DNA of 64,000 nucleotides from Pelosinus fermentans DSM 17108 (GTDB lineage: Bacteria; Bacillota; Negativicutes; DSM-13327), in NCBI RefSeq assembly GCF_000271485.2, contig NZ_AKVN02000001.1:4594501-4658500 (forward strand). Direction: 5' to 3'. Under the pieces are notes generated by a model. The model was not told where the DNA came from, made no database searches, and was given only the letters and a program-made list of their open reading frames with translations. Positions within the stretch are counted from its first letter, which is position 1. The number at the start of each line of letters is the position of its first letter. This document shows, one piece after another, positions 40,259-48,624 of the stretch. Position numbers and translations under genes: made by a program.

Positions 40259-42601
40259 TCATATATTTATCTTGGCATAATAATTGATCAGGCATCCCGC
40301 CAAAATAATATCACGATCATCTTTGGAGAGGTTCTCGATCTTCAAAGTAATGCTTTCTTGACTAGCAGCGTGCATAATATAGCCTTGCACATTATCTGCC
40401 CCTGCGGCGATTGCTTGACGAATTTCTGGAATATATAGTAAATCATCCACAGCAAATTTCTGCTTATCCTCTTCATTAATGGTGAAAGGAATCATACCCC
40501 AATTAATCAGATTACTGCGATACCGTTTGGTAGCGTACTCAATCGCAATATTTGCATCTCCACCTAAGACCCTTTGGCAAGAAGCCGCCTGTTCTCTTGC
40601 TGATCCATCACCAGGTTTCACGGCAAAAACAAGACTGCCAAGTCCCGTTTCTTTAATGAGGGTTTCGAGCTGTTCTGGTGTTTTTTCACCTGCTACATTT
40701 GCTAAGAAAACATCCTCAATTTCTGCGAATCCCTTCCCTTGTGCCACTAGTTCTTGACGCTTGAACTCTACCTGCTGAATGGCTTTGGCTCTGCCCACAT
40801 AAGCAGGATCTCTGCGAGACAAGGTAAACTCAGCTAATTTCAACGGATTGGAGCGATAGGACGAGGTTTCACCGGAAGGAATTAGTTCATCTGTCGTAGT
40901 AACAGGATCATGAATCACGGCAGCTACCTTAAGCAATAAATTTTCCGGCAATGAGCGTATTTTCGGCCAAGGAATAATGTTGGGTCCAAAAACCAGTTCT
41001 TCTTCAGGATGAGGTGTTCCAAAACCTTGATAAATTCGATTGCCATAGATCTCTTGGTTAAATGTATATGGTAACATGGCTGGGGAAAATTCAAATTCAG
41101 TAGCTGCCGTTACGATCCCCCTATTTAATGCAGTCGCAGCAATGGAACGAGCATCCATCAGGGCCACCGAGGCTAATTGACCATTATCAGGCTTAGAGCC
41201 TTCACGATTCAAAAAATTTCGTGTAGTATGACGAATACTAAGGGCATTATTCCCAGGAACATCTCCAGCACCAAAACACGGTCCACAGAAGGCCGATCGG
41301 ATACTAGCGCCTGCAATCGTTAATTTTTCAATGGAGCGATTATTCATAAGCTCAAGAAATACAGGTTGGCTGGAAGGATACACACTTAAGGAAAAATCGC
41401 CCAGAGACTTTTGTCCAAGCAGCTGTGCCATTGCCACAATATTTTCATAAGTACCGCCAGCGCAGCCAGCAACAACCCCTTGTTCTACTTTTAAGCGACC
41501 GTTAACTATCTTATCTGTCAGTTGGAAGGTAAGATTAGGGTTATTAATCTGTTTTCGACCTTCGGTTTCAACGTGATGCAGAATTTCCGCCATATTCTGA
41601 TTTAACTCAGAAATGGTCCAGGCATTGCTAGGATGAAAAGGTAACGCTATCATTGGTCTAATACGACTCAGATCCACTTTCACTAATCCGTCGTAGTAGC
41701 TTACTTCCTGTGGCTCTAATTTCCGATAAGCTTCAGAACGACCATGAATTTTATAATACTCTTCTACCTGTTCATCCGTACGCCAAATAGAAGATAGACA
41801 GGTAGTTTCCGTAGTCATTACATCAATGCCATTGCGATAATCCACGGTAAGATTGGCAATGCCTGGTCCAACAAACTCCATGACCTTGTTTTTAACCATA
41901 CCATTTTTAAAGACAGCTTTGATGATAGCAAGAGCCACGTCTTGCGGCCCAACACCAGGTACTGGACAACCTTCAAGATAGATCCCAATGACTTCAGGAT
42001 AAGCAATGTCATAGGTACGCTCAAGGAGCTGCTTGGCGATTTCCCCACCGCCTTCACCAATAGCCATGGTTCCCAATGCGCCATAACGAGTATGACTGTC
42101 AGAGCCGAGAATCATCTTGCCACATCCAGCCATCATTTCACGCATATACTGATGAATAACGGCTTGGTGTGTTGGAACAAAGATTCCCCCATACTTACGA
42201 GCTGCTGAAAACCCGAAAACATGATCATCTTCATTAATGGTACCACCAACAGCACAAAGGCTATTATGGCAATTTGTCAGCACATAAGGGACAGGAAATT
42301 CTTGTAAGCCACTGGCAGCAGCTGTCTGGACAATTCCCACATAGGTAATGTCATGAGAAGCCAATGCATCAAAACGCAGCTTTAAATTCTTTTTGTCCTC
42401 TGTTGTATTATGGTTATTTAATATTTGAAAAGCAATCGTACCAGTACGAGCTTTCTCTTGATTGATATTGGTTTCTGCCAGCGGCGCAACACCTTTATAA
42501 ACCAGACGATTATTAATCTCCTCTACTGTAAGCTTATCAGCATCCTTTACCATCACCTGGCCTTTTAAAAGATAAATCCCCTGCTCTATTAGTTCAACCA
42601 T
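40259..42601 (-). CDS. Aconitase-family hydratase (YbhJ-like)
   Basis: 780 residues. Cluster Cys ligands appear in '[11 protein letters not shown]' (~389) and 'CGPCFGAG' (~448-451), and '[13 protein letters not shown]' (~150) and the C-terminal swivel domain 'INWGMIPF' fit the aconitase superfamily. YbhJ-like members are annotated only as hydratases. In this operon it may interconvert citrate with cis-aconitate/isocitrate, or hydrate a methylated analogue to feed the lyase. GAGG lies 10 bases before the ATG. It lies 77 bases after citF on the same strand. Confidence 0.87.
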   Translation of the reverse strand: MVELIEQGIYLLKGQVMVKDADKLTVEEINNRLVYKGVAPLAETNINQEKARTGTIAFQILNNHNTTEDKKNLKLRFDALASHDITYVGIVQTAAASGLQEFPVPYVLTNCHNSLCAVGGTINEDDHVFGFSAARKYGGIFVPTHQAVIHQYMREMMAGCGKMILGSDSHTRYGALGTMAIGEGGGEIAKQLLERTYDIAYPEVIGIYLEGCPVPGVGPQDVALAIIKAVFKNGMVKNKVMEFVGPGIANLTVDYRNGIDVMTTETTCLSSIWRTDEQVEEYYKIHGRSEAYRKLEPQEVSYYDGLVKVDLSRIRPMIALPFHPSNAWTISELNQNMAEILHHVETEGRKQINNPNLTFQLTDKIVNGRLKVEQGVVAGCAGGTYENIVAMAQLLGQKSLGDFSLSVYPSSQPVFLELMNNRSIEKLTIAGASIRSAFCGPCFGAGDVPGNNALSIRHTTRNFLNREGSKPDNGQLASVALMDARSIAATALNRGIVTAATEFEFSPAMLPYTFNQEIYGNRIYQGFGTPHPEEELVFGPNIIPWPKIRSLPENLLLKVAAVIHDPVTTTDELIPSGETSSYRSNPLKLAEFTLSRRDPAYVGRAKAIQQVEFKRQELVAQGKGFAEIEDVFLANVAGEKTPEQLETLIKETGLGSLVFAVKPGDGSAREQAASCQRVLGGDANIAIEYATKRYRSNLINWGMIPFTINEEDKQKFAVDDLLYIPEIRQAIAAGADNVQGYIMHAASQESITLKIENLSKDDRDIILAGCLINYYAKINI

Positions 42602-42678
42602 ACAATTAACGCCTCTTTCAATTCATAGTTTTATAGTGCCTAAAAAATTTATAACATTGCATTTTCAGCCAATTACCG

Positions 42679-44217
42679 TTATAGCGGCGTTCGAATCACA
42701 TCAATCAAAGTTCCATCCCGGTATTCAACCACCGCAGCTATTTTATCACTCACTTGAATCGGGTCGGGTTTTCCGGCAAATTCATAAGCAAGATCTCTTA
42801 ATTCTTCAATATCCATCATAGGAAGATTGGCTGCCTTTAGGTTTTTAATTAAATCTTTACGCTGAGGGTTAACCGCGACTCCCCGCTCAGTAACAATGAT
42901 ATCCACCGTTGCTCCAGGAGTACAAACCGTATGTACCTGATCCATCACCATCGGCAAACGACCGCGCAAAAGTGGTGCTACTACAATTGATAACGCAGCA
43001 CCTGCCGCCGTATCCTGATGACCGCCGACAGCTCCCATAATCACACCGTTGGAGTCCGTAATGACATTGACATTAAAATCCACATCCACTTCCGTAGCAC
43101 TTAAAATCACTACGTCAAGCTGATTTACAATCGGTCCCCGATTGTGAGGATTGGCATAAAAAGAGGCTGACATCTCCTGATGATTTCTATTTTTCTTTAT
43201 GGATTCTATGGAAGGAATGTCAAAATCTTGTACATCATATACGGCCTTAATGAGTCCCTCTTCCAACATTTCAATAAAGGGTGCCGTTACGCCACCTAAA
43301 CCAAAACTGGCTGTGATGCCTTGTTTTTTCATTTTTTCTTTCAAGAAACGAGCTGCTGCTAAGGATGCTCCGCCGCTGCCTAACTGGATGGAATAATCTT
43401 GCTTAAAATATCCGGAGTATTCGATTGCTGTTGCAGCATATTGGGCAATGAGTAATTCCCTGGGATCTTTACTAATCCGCAGTGCTCCTGATGCAATCCC
43501 TTTTGGGTCGCCAATGCTTTCTACTTGCACAATATAATCCACTTGGGTTTGTGGAATGCTGATGGGAAAAAGAGGATAAGGCACTAAATGATCGGTTATA
43601 GCCACTACTTTATCCGCATAAGCTGCATCTACCATTGCATATCCTAAAGAGCCGCAGGCTGATTTTCCTTCTACGCCATTGATATTGCCATAGGTATCAC
43701 AGGCAGGTGCACCAATAAAAGCAATGTCAATGTGCAGTTCACCGCATTCAATGGCTCTAGCCCGTCCACCGTGAGAACGAATAATGGTGGGTTTGGAGAG
43801 TTTGCCGCTGGTCAAAAGCTGCCCCAGCTTTCCTCGGGCACCACTGGTTTCTACTGCTGTAATCACACCCTGCTCAATATAGGGAATGATTTCTTCATTA
43901 ATGGTGTTAAGAGAACTAGGTGCCAGTGTCAGACCTTTAATGCCTTTTCTAGCAATAGCAGCTATCACCATGTTTAAAACATAATCGCCATTACGGAAAT
44001 GATGATGAAAGGAAATGGTCATGCCATCTTTTAGCCCCGCTGCGTCAATCGCTTGTTCAATGGACTGTAGGACTTTTTCGGATCGTGGTTTATTTGCAAC
44101 AATCTTAGGACCTGTGATTTGACCGACTGGCACGTTAGAAAAAGGATCAACATAAGGCGCTACATTTTTAATTCCTGCTATTTTTTCCGGTATGTCTCTG
44201 CCGACTCCATTGATCAC
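42679..44217 (-). CDS. citF: Citrate lyase alpha subunit (citrate:acetyl-ACP transferase)
   Basis: 512 residues of the CoA-transferase fold. 'GMTISFHHHFRNGDYVLN', 'GVITAVETSGARGKLG' and 'TPGATVDIIVTERGVAVNP' are typical CitF segments. It swaps the acetyl group on the acyl-carrier subunit for citrate. The start is GTG, overlapping the citE stop by four bases, with GGGGG 8 bases upstream. A citramalate lyase alpha subunit would look alike and cannot be excluded. Confidence 0.93.
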   Translation of the reverse strand: MINGVGRDIPEKIAGIKNVAPYVDPFSNVPVGQITGPKIVANKPRSEKVLQSIEQAIDAAGLKDGMTISFHHHFRNGDYVLNMVIAAIARKGIKGLTLAPSSLNTINEEIIPYIEQGVITAVETSGARGKLGQLLTSGKLSKPTIIRSHGGRARAIECGELHIDIAFIGAPACDTYGNINGVEGKSACGSLGYAMVDAAYADKVVAITDHLVPYPLFPISIPQTQVDYIVQVESIGDPKGIASGALRISKDPRELLIAQYAATAIEYSGYFKQDYSIQLGSGGASLAAARFLKEKMKKQGITASFGLGGVTAPFIEMLEEGLIKAVYDVQDFDIPSIESIKKNRNHQEMSASFYANPHNRGPIVNQLDVVILSATEVDVDFNVNVITDSNGVIMGAVGGHQDTAAGAALSIVVAPLLRGRLPMVMDQVHTVCTPGATVDIIVTERGVAVNPQRKDLIKNLKAANLPMMDIEELRDLAYEFAGKPDPIQVSDKIAAVVEYRDGTLIDVIRTPL

Positions 44218-45101
44218 AATGTTGTCCCCCTTTCGTTCTTGCCAACTGCATTGGCATATGCCAGAGTTCTTTGCGCCCTCTTTACTACTGGTATATCAAT
44301 CATTTTCCCATTTAAGGACACAACGCCGGATTTACGGGCCAATGATTCTTCATAGGCTGCAATGACTCTTTGAGCATGGTCAATTTCTTTTTCCGTTGGT
44401 GCGTAGATTTCATGCACGATGTTTATTTGTCGTGGATTGACTACGGATTTGCCATCAAAGCCCATCTCTTTAATACGAGTGGTTTCCGCAATAAAATCTT
44501 CTTCATTGTTGACATCACCAAATACAGTGTCTATGGCATGAATCCCTGCTTCTCTGGCTGCCAGGATCAATTGTCCTCTGCCGGCAAAAAATTCTTTGCC
44601 GTCTTTGGTTCGAGAAGTCTGTAAATCCGCTAAGTAATCTTCCCCTCCGATTGCAATTGCTACCATTCGCGGGCTTGCTGCAGCAATATCATAAGCGTTG
44701 CGGATTCCCTTTGCTGTTTCAATGGCAGCCATCATGTTGATGCTGCCAGGACGAAATCCATGTTTTATTTCTGCAGCAGTAATCAGCTCATCAATTTCCT
44801 CAATGTCAGCAGCTGTTTCTGCTTTAGGCAGGCGTATAAGATCAGGTTTTACGGCCAAGATGGTCTCTAAATCTTTATAGCCAAAAGGAGTGCTGATATG
44901 ATTAATGCGTACTGCAACTTCACAAGAATAGCGGATGGATTTCATGGCGTTATATACCAAATGACGGGCCGCATCTTTCTCGCTAAGGGCCACAGAATCT
45001 TCTAAATCAAAGATAATGGTATCTGCGCCATAGATTCCTGCATTGATTAGCATGCCTGGATTATTGCCGGGTACGAACATCATGGTTCTGCGTAATTTCA
45101 T
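44214..45101 (-). CDS. citE: Citrate lyase beta subunit (citryl-ACP lyase)
   Basis: 295 residues of the HpcH/HpaI-type TIM barrel. 'RRTMMFVPGNNPGMLINAG' at the N-terminus, 'IIFDLEDSVALSEKDAAR' (~30) and 'AIAIGGEDYLADL' (~150) are diagnostic. It splits citryl-ACP to acetyl-ACP and oxaloacetate. It overlaps citD and citF by ATGA on both sides, so the three subunits are translationally coupled. Confidence 0.94.
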   Translation of the reverse strand: MKLRRTMMFVPGNNPGMLINAGIYGADTIIFDLEDSVALSEKDAARHLVYNAMKSIRYSCEVAVRINHISTPFGYKDLETILAVKPDLIRLPKAETAADIEEIDELITAAEIKHGFRPGSINMMAAIETAKGIRNAYDIAAASPRMVAIAIGGEDYLADLQTSRTKDGKEFFAGRGQLILAAREAGIHAIDTVFGDVNNEEDFIAETTRIKEMGFDGKSVVNPRQINIVHEIYAPTEKEIDHAQRVIAAYEESLARKSGVVSLNGKMIDIPVVKRAQRTLAYANAVGKNERGTTL

Positions 45102-45385
45102 CCTAGCACCTCCTTGGCTGCTGCTCTATCAATTGCCGTCATCATACGAGCTCGAATTGTACAATCTAAAGCACCTCTATCATTAGCTGATACATGGACA
45201 GCATCAATACCTTGCTCGCGCAAGACCTCCTGAATCACATTGTTGATTTGACGCCCATACTTTTTCAGCACGGGACTGGTCAGCTCAACATGAATTCCTT
45301 TATCTGCTGAGACAGGCGTAAGAATGATTAAGATGTCATTTGACTCAACTGTGCCAGCTTGGCTTGGCTCAATAATTTGTAACAT
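45098..45385 (-). CDS. citD: Citrate lyase gamma subunit (acyl carrier protein)
   Basis: 95 residues. The Ser that carries the phosphoribosyl-dephospho-CoA arm is in 'SQAGTVESNDILI' (~14). ATG 45385 is chosen for GGAGG 6 bases upstream; an ATG eight codons earlier lacks one. It is the first gene of the citDEF operon. The modifying enzymes CitC, CitX and CitG are absent here and would have to be encoded elsewhere. Confidence 0.92.
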   Translation of the reverse strand: MLQIIEPSQAGTVESNDILIILTPVSADKGIHVELTSPVLKKYGRQINNVIQEVLREQGIDAVHVSANDRGALDCTIRARMMTAIDRAAAKEVLG

Positions 45386-45505
45386 ACAATACCTCCAATG
45401 CATTTTCAAAAGATGATTTATTGTTGTTATCTTCAGAATCTTTCTATTTCAATTGAATTGTACTATAATAAAATCAATAAATATAATATCGATATTTTAT
45501 AAAAT

Positions 45506-45524
45506 CCATAAAATATTTTTATGG
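45506..45524. promoter_or_regulatory. Inverted repeat between citD and the LysR gene
   Basis: CCATAAAATATTTTTATGG is an almost perfect palindrome, 24 bases before the LysR gene and 120 bases before citD. ATATCGATAT lies beside it (45487-45496). Either could be the LysR regulator site for the divergent promoters. Confidence 0.5.
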
Positions 45525-45547
45525 CTACTTGAGAGTGAGGAAATACA

Positions 45548-46474
45548 ATGGATGATAAGGATTGCATCATTTTAAAAATTATCTCCGAAGAAAAAAACAT
45601 TACCAAAGCAGCTGAACGTCTATACATCTCTCAGCCAGCTCTTAGTTATCGCCTAAAGAATCTTGAAAAAGAATTTAAAGCTCAAATTGTTGTACGCAAT
45701 ACTACAGGAATCGTCTTTACCCCCCAAGGAGAAGAACTACTGGCCTATGCCTTAGAAACACTCACTAAGCTGACAACCATTCGAGAGCGTATCCATAATA
45801 TGAAGAATTCGGTACAAGGCTCTTTGCGCATCGGAACGTCTTCTGTTTTTGCCCATTGTGAACTCCCTTCCATACTCAAAGGGTTCCTTACTCTCTATCC
45901 CAATGTTGAGATATCAGTAAAAACAGGCTTAAGTTCTAAAATGTATACATTACTGCAAAAAGAAGAAACGACGATTGCCATTTTACGGGGCGATCGTTTC
46001 TGGCCGGAAGAAAAATACATGCTGAGTGAAGAACCGCTTTGCCTTGCTGCCTGCCATCCAGTTGATTTTAAGGATTTACCCAATCTTCCCCGCATTAATT
46101 ATGGAACAGATTCTGCATTAAAAGATATGGTTCATAATTGGTGGCGTGAAACATATCCTTGCCCATCAAAAATAACGATGGAAGTCGATAGTATGGATAC
46201 CTGCCGGCAAATGGTCCTCCACGACCTGGGATGGGCGATCTTACCAGCTATCGGCTTAAAGGAACAGCCCTCACTTTTTACACGGGAATTATACTGGCGT
46301 GATAATACCCCCGTTTTACGAAGAACATGGATGTTATGTCGCACTTCATCCCTAAACCTTTCTGCAGTTCAAGCTTTCGTCGACTATATAAAAGATTGTT
46401 ATCACTTAAATAATTCGCTCCACCTGCCTTCTCATAAAATAATTCATCCCTCATTGTCAGATTTGCAGTCATAA
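45548..46474 (+). CDS. LysR-family transcriptional regulator of the citrate lyase operon
   Basis: 308 residues. The N-terminal HTH reads 'NITKAAERLYISQPALSYRL' (~18-37). The effector domain covers ~90-300. GAGG precedes the ATG by 7 bases. It is divergent from citD, the usual layout for a LysR activator of its neighbour, so it probably senses citrate or a related acid. A palindrome in the shared spacer is a candidate site. Confidence 0.9.
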   Translation: MDDKDCIILKIISEEKNITKAAERLYISQPALSYRLKNLEKEFKAQIVVRNTTGIVFTPQGEELLAYALETLTKLTTIRERIHNMKNSVQGSLRIGTSSVFAHCELPSILKGFLTLYPNVEISVKTGLSSKMYTLLQKEETTIAILRGDRFWPEEKYMLSEEPLCLAACHPVDFKDLPNLPRINYGTDSALKDMVHNWWRETYPCPSKITMEVDSMDTCRQMVLHDLGWAILPAIGLKEQPSLFTRELYWRDNTPVLRRTWMLCRTSSLNLSAVQAFVDYIKDCYHLNNSLHLPSHKIIHPSLSDLQS

Positions 46475-46580
46475 CTTTGTTACACTCCAAAACCTTCCTA
46501 CTACATATGCATTGCAGACTGAAGCAAAAAGAATTACAATAATGACTAATGAATCACTTTTTATCGCAGGGGGTAGATAT

Positions 46581-47711
46581 ATGGATTATGGCTTTTGGAG
46601 TGCTGTCACACAGTATTATCAGCTAATCGAAACTGCTTTTAGTTATGAGCATGGATATCGCGTAGGAGTATCAATAGCCATTTTTTTATTTTTTTGGCTA
46701 TTTAGAAATAAATTTACAAAATACATTCTTTATTTGCTAATAAAAATTTGCAACACAAAAGCAACTACAAATGAATATTTAATAACTGCATTTAGGTGTC
46801 CTTTAGTAAATACCATTGTCGCATTAGGAACCTATCTGGCATTACGAAATATTTTTCCTCTTGCCTATGATCGTTTATTGGATCAACTGTTACGTTCTTT
46901 CATTGTTCTCTTTATGGCTCATGGCATACATAGGTTAGTGAAGCTTTATGGCAATAATGTGGAAGAATTAGGTAATCTTCTTGACCTCAACGTTGATAAG
47001 ATTTTGATTCCATTCTTCTCAAAAATGATCCGCTTTCTAATACTGGCACTTGCCTTTGTGACAATCTGCAGTAACTGGGGATATGACATTAATGGTTTTA
47101 TCGCAGGTCTTGGCTTGGGCGGCCTTGCGTTTGCATTAGCAGCTAAAGATCTGCTGGCCAATATATTTTCAGGAATGGTGATTATTGCAGATCGCCCCTT
47201 TAGCATTGGCGACTGGATAAAAACAAGCGATTTAGAAGGAACCATAGAAGATATTAATTTTCGAAGCACCAAAATTAGAACCTTTGAGCACGCTTTGGTA
47301 ACGGTCCCAAATTCCAATCTAATCAATGCTCCTATTATTAATTTTACAAAACGGGAAATGCGCAGGATTACCTTCAACCTTGGAGTAACTTACGATACTC
47401 CAAGTCAAGCCCTTAAAAAATGTATTGAAAAAATTCAGCATATGCTTGTCCAGCATCCCTCCATTGATAATAAGACGATTTTTGTGAAGTTTGATTCATT
47501 TGGTGAAAACGGCTTGCATATCTTTATGTACTTCTTTACAAAAACTACAGTCTGGGAAGAATATTTAAATATCAAACAAGATGTAAACTTTCAAATTCTG
47601 AAAATACTAGAAGAAGAAAATGTAAGTATTGCCTTCCCCAGAACAAGCCATTATTTTGAGACCCCTCTCCAAATCATAGATCCTGCTCAATCAATCTTAA
47701 CTAAAAAGTGA
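46581..47711 (+). CDS. MscS-family mechanosensitive channel
   Basis: 376 residues. Several N-terminal spans precede the pore helix 'GLGLGGLAFALAAKDLLANI' (~190-210), rich in Gly and Ala as in MscS, and then the cytoplasmic beta domain ('RPFSIGDWIKT') and alpha/beta cage. It would release solutes on hypo-osmotic shock. ATG 46581 is chosen because GGGGG lies 7 bases upstream; ATG codons at 46512 and 46542 lack ribosome sites. It is monocistronic. Confidence 0.9.
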   Translation: MDYGFWSAVTQYYQLIETAFSYEHGYRVGVSIAIFLFFWLFRNKFTKYILYLLIKICNTKATTNEYLITAFRCPLVNTIVALGTYLALRNIFPLAYDRLLDQLLRSFIVLFMAHGIHRLVKLYGNNVEELGNLLDLNVDKILIPFFSKMIRFLILALAFVTICSNWGYDINGFIAGLGLGGLAFALAAKDLLANIFSGMVIIADRPFSIGDWIKTSDLEGTIEDINFRSTKIRTFEHALVTVPNSNLINAPIINFTKREMRRITFNLGVTYDTPSQALKKCIEKIQHMLVQHPSIDNKTIFVKFDSFGENGLHIFMYFFTKTTVWEEYLNIKQDVNFQILKILEEENVSIAFPRTSHYFETPLQIIDPAQSILTKK

Positions 47712-47715
47712 AAAT

Positions 47716-47770
47716 AAAAAGATCGCTGCAGTATGGCTAAAATAGTCCACACAGGTACAGCGATCTTTTT
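47716..47770. terminator. Bidirectional terminator between MscS and PAS genes
   Basis: AAAAAGATCGCTG (47716-47728) pairs perfectly with CAGCGATCTTTTT (47758-47770) around a long loop. Confidence 0.85.
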
Positions 47771-47774
47771 ATCT

Positions 47775-48380
47775 TTATTTACTTAAAGTATGCTTTAGGC
47801 GCATTTTGTCACTACAAACCGGACAAATATCATGGGTTAATTCGGCTTCCGAATTTTTCATAAGATACTCTTCCAATCCCATCCACTCACCTTTTTCATC
47901 ATGAATACGATGGCATACTGAGCAAATAGGGATTAACCCTTGCAGTTGAGTAATGAGGGAAACATCCTCAGCAATTACAATTACCATAGTCCTCTTTTCG
48001 TATTGGATAGGAGAAGCTGTCACTAAAAGGGTCATTACTTTAACTTGGCCTTGATGAAAAACATGAAAGGTGCCTTTATTCCGTGAAACCACTTTACCAC
48101 TCAAGGCTTCAAACACGCTTTTTCGTAAAATACATTTCTGGCAAACAATACATTCCCCGCATCCTTCGGGAGTATTCGCATTAATACACTTTAGTATATT
48201 TCCACACTTTTTTAAGTAGGCTTCTTCATTCGAAATATTAAAAATGTTTTGGGCAGCTTCATTGATGACCTCTATTTTTGCTGCATCGTTGACTATCATT
48301 AGAGCTAGCGGCAGAGTTTTTAATAGAAAAGCTGCAAAGTCACTATCTAGCTCATTCCATTGATATCCCGTTCCCTGCAT
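47775..48380 (-). CDS. PAS-domain protein with Cys clusters
   Basis: 201 residues. A PAS domain (~12-140) contains a Cys-rich insertion 'CGNILKCINANTPEGCGECI' followed by 'CQKC' (~59-84). A C-terminal part holds two CxxC pairs ('CSVC' ~152 and 'CPVC' ~187) that resemble a zinc or metal site. No kinase, cyclase or HTH domain is present, so it may signal through protein contact, perhaps in response to redox or metal. GGTGGGG precedes the ATG. It is divergent from the Ca2+-type ATPase gene. The function is not known. Confidence 0.72.
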   Translation of the reverse strand: MQGTGYQWNELDSDFAAFLLKTLPLALMIVNDAAKIEVINEAAQNIFNISNEEAYLKKCGNILKCINANTPEGCGECIVCQKCILRKSVFEALSGKVVSRNKGTFHVFHQGQVKVMTLLVTASPIQYEKRTMVIVIAEDVSLITQLQGLIPICSVCHRIHDEKGEWMGLEEYLMKNSEAELTHDICPVCSDKMRLKHTLSK

Positions 48381-48624
48381 GATCTTACCCCACCTTTCTA
48401 CAAAATCATACTCACTTCTCCTCTATGTCTTATGATTATTTTTCTTATCCATTAGTTCGACATATCCTTTCTACTACCTTCTTCCATAAAGTAAAGCCAC
48501 TTATCTATCCCTATTTACAATTATTCTCTTGCATAATTATCCAGCATATTGATATATTTAATATATCATCCTATAAGAAAGAAATAAAATCGATTGCTTA
48601 TCATATTACAGGGGAGGACGTTAC

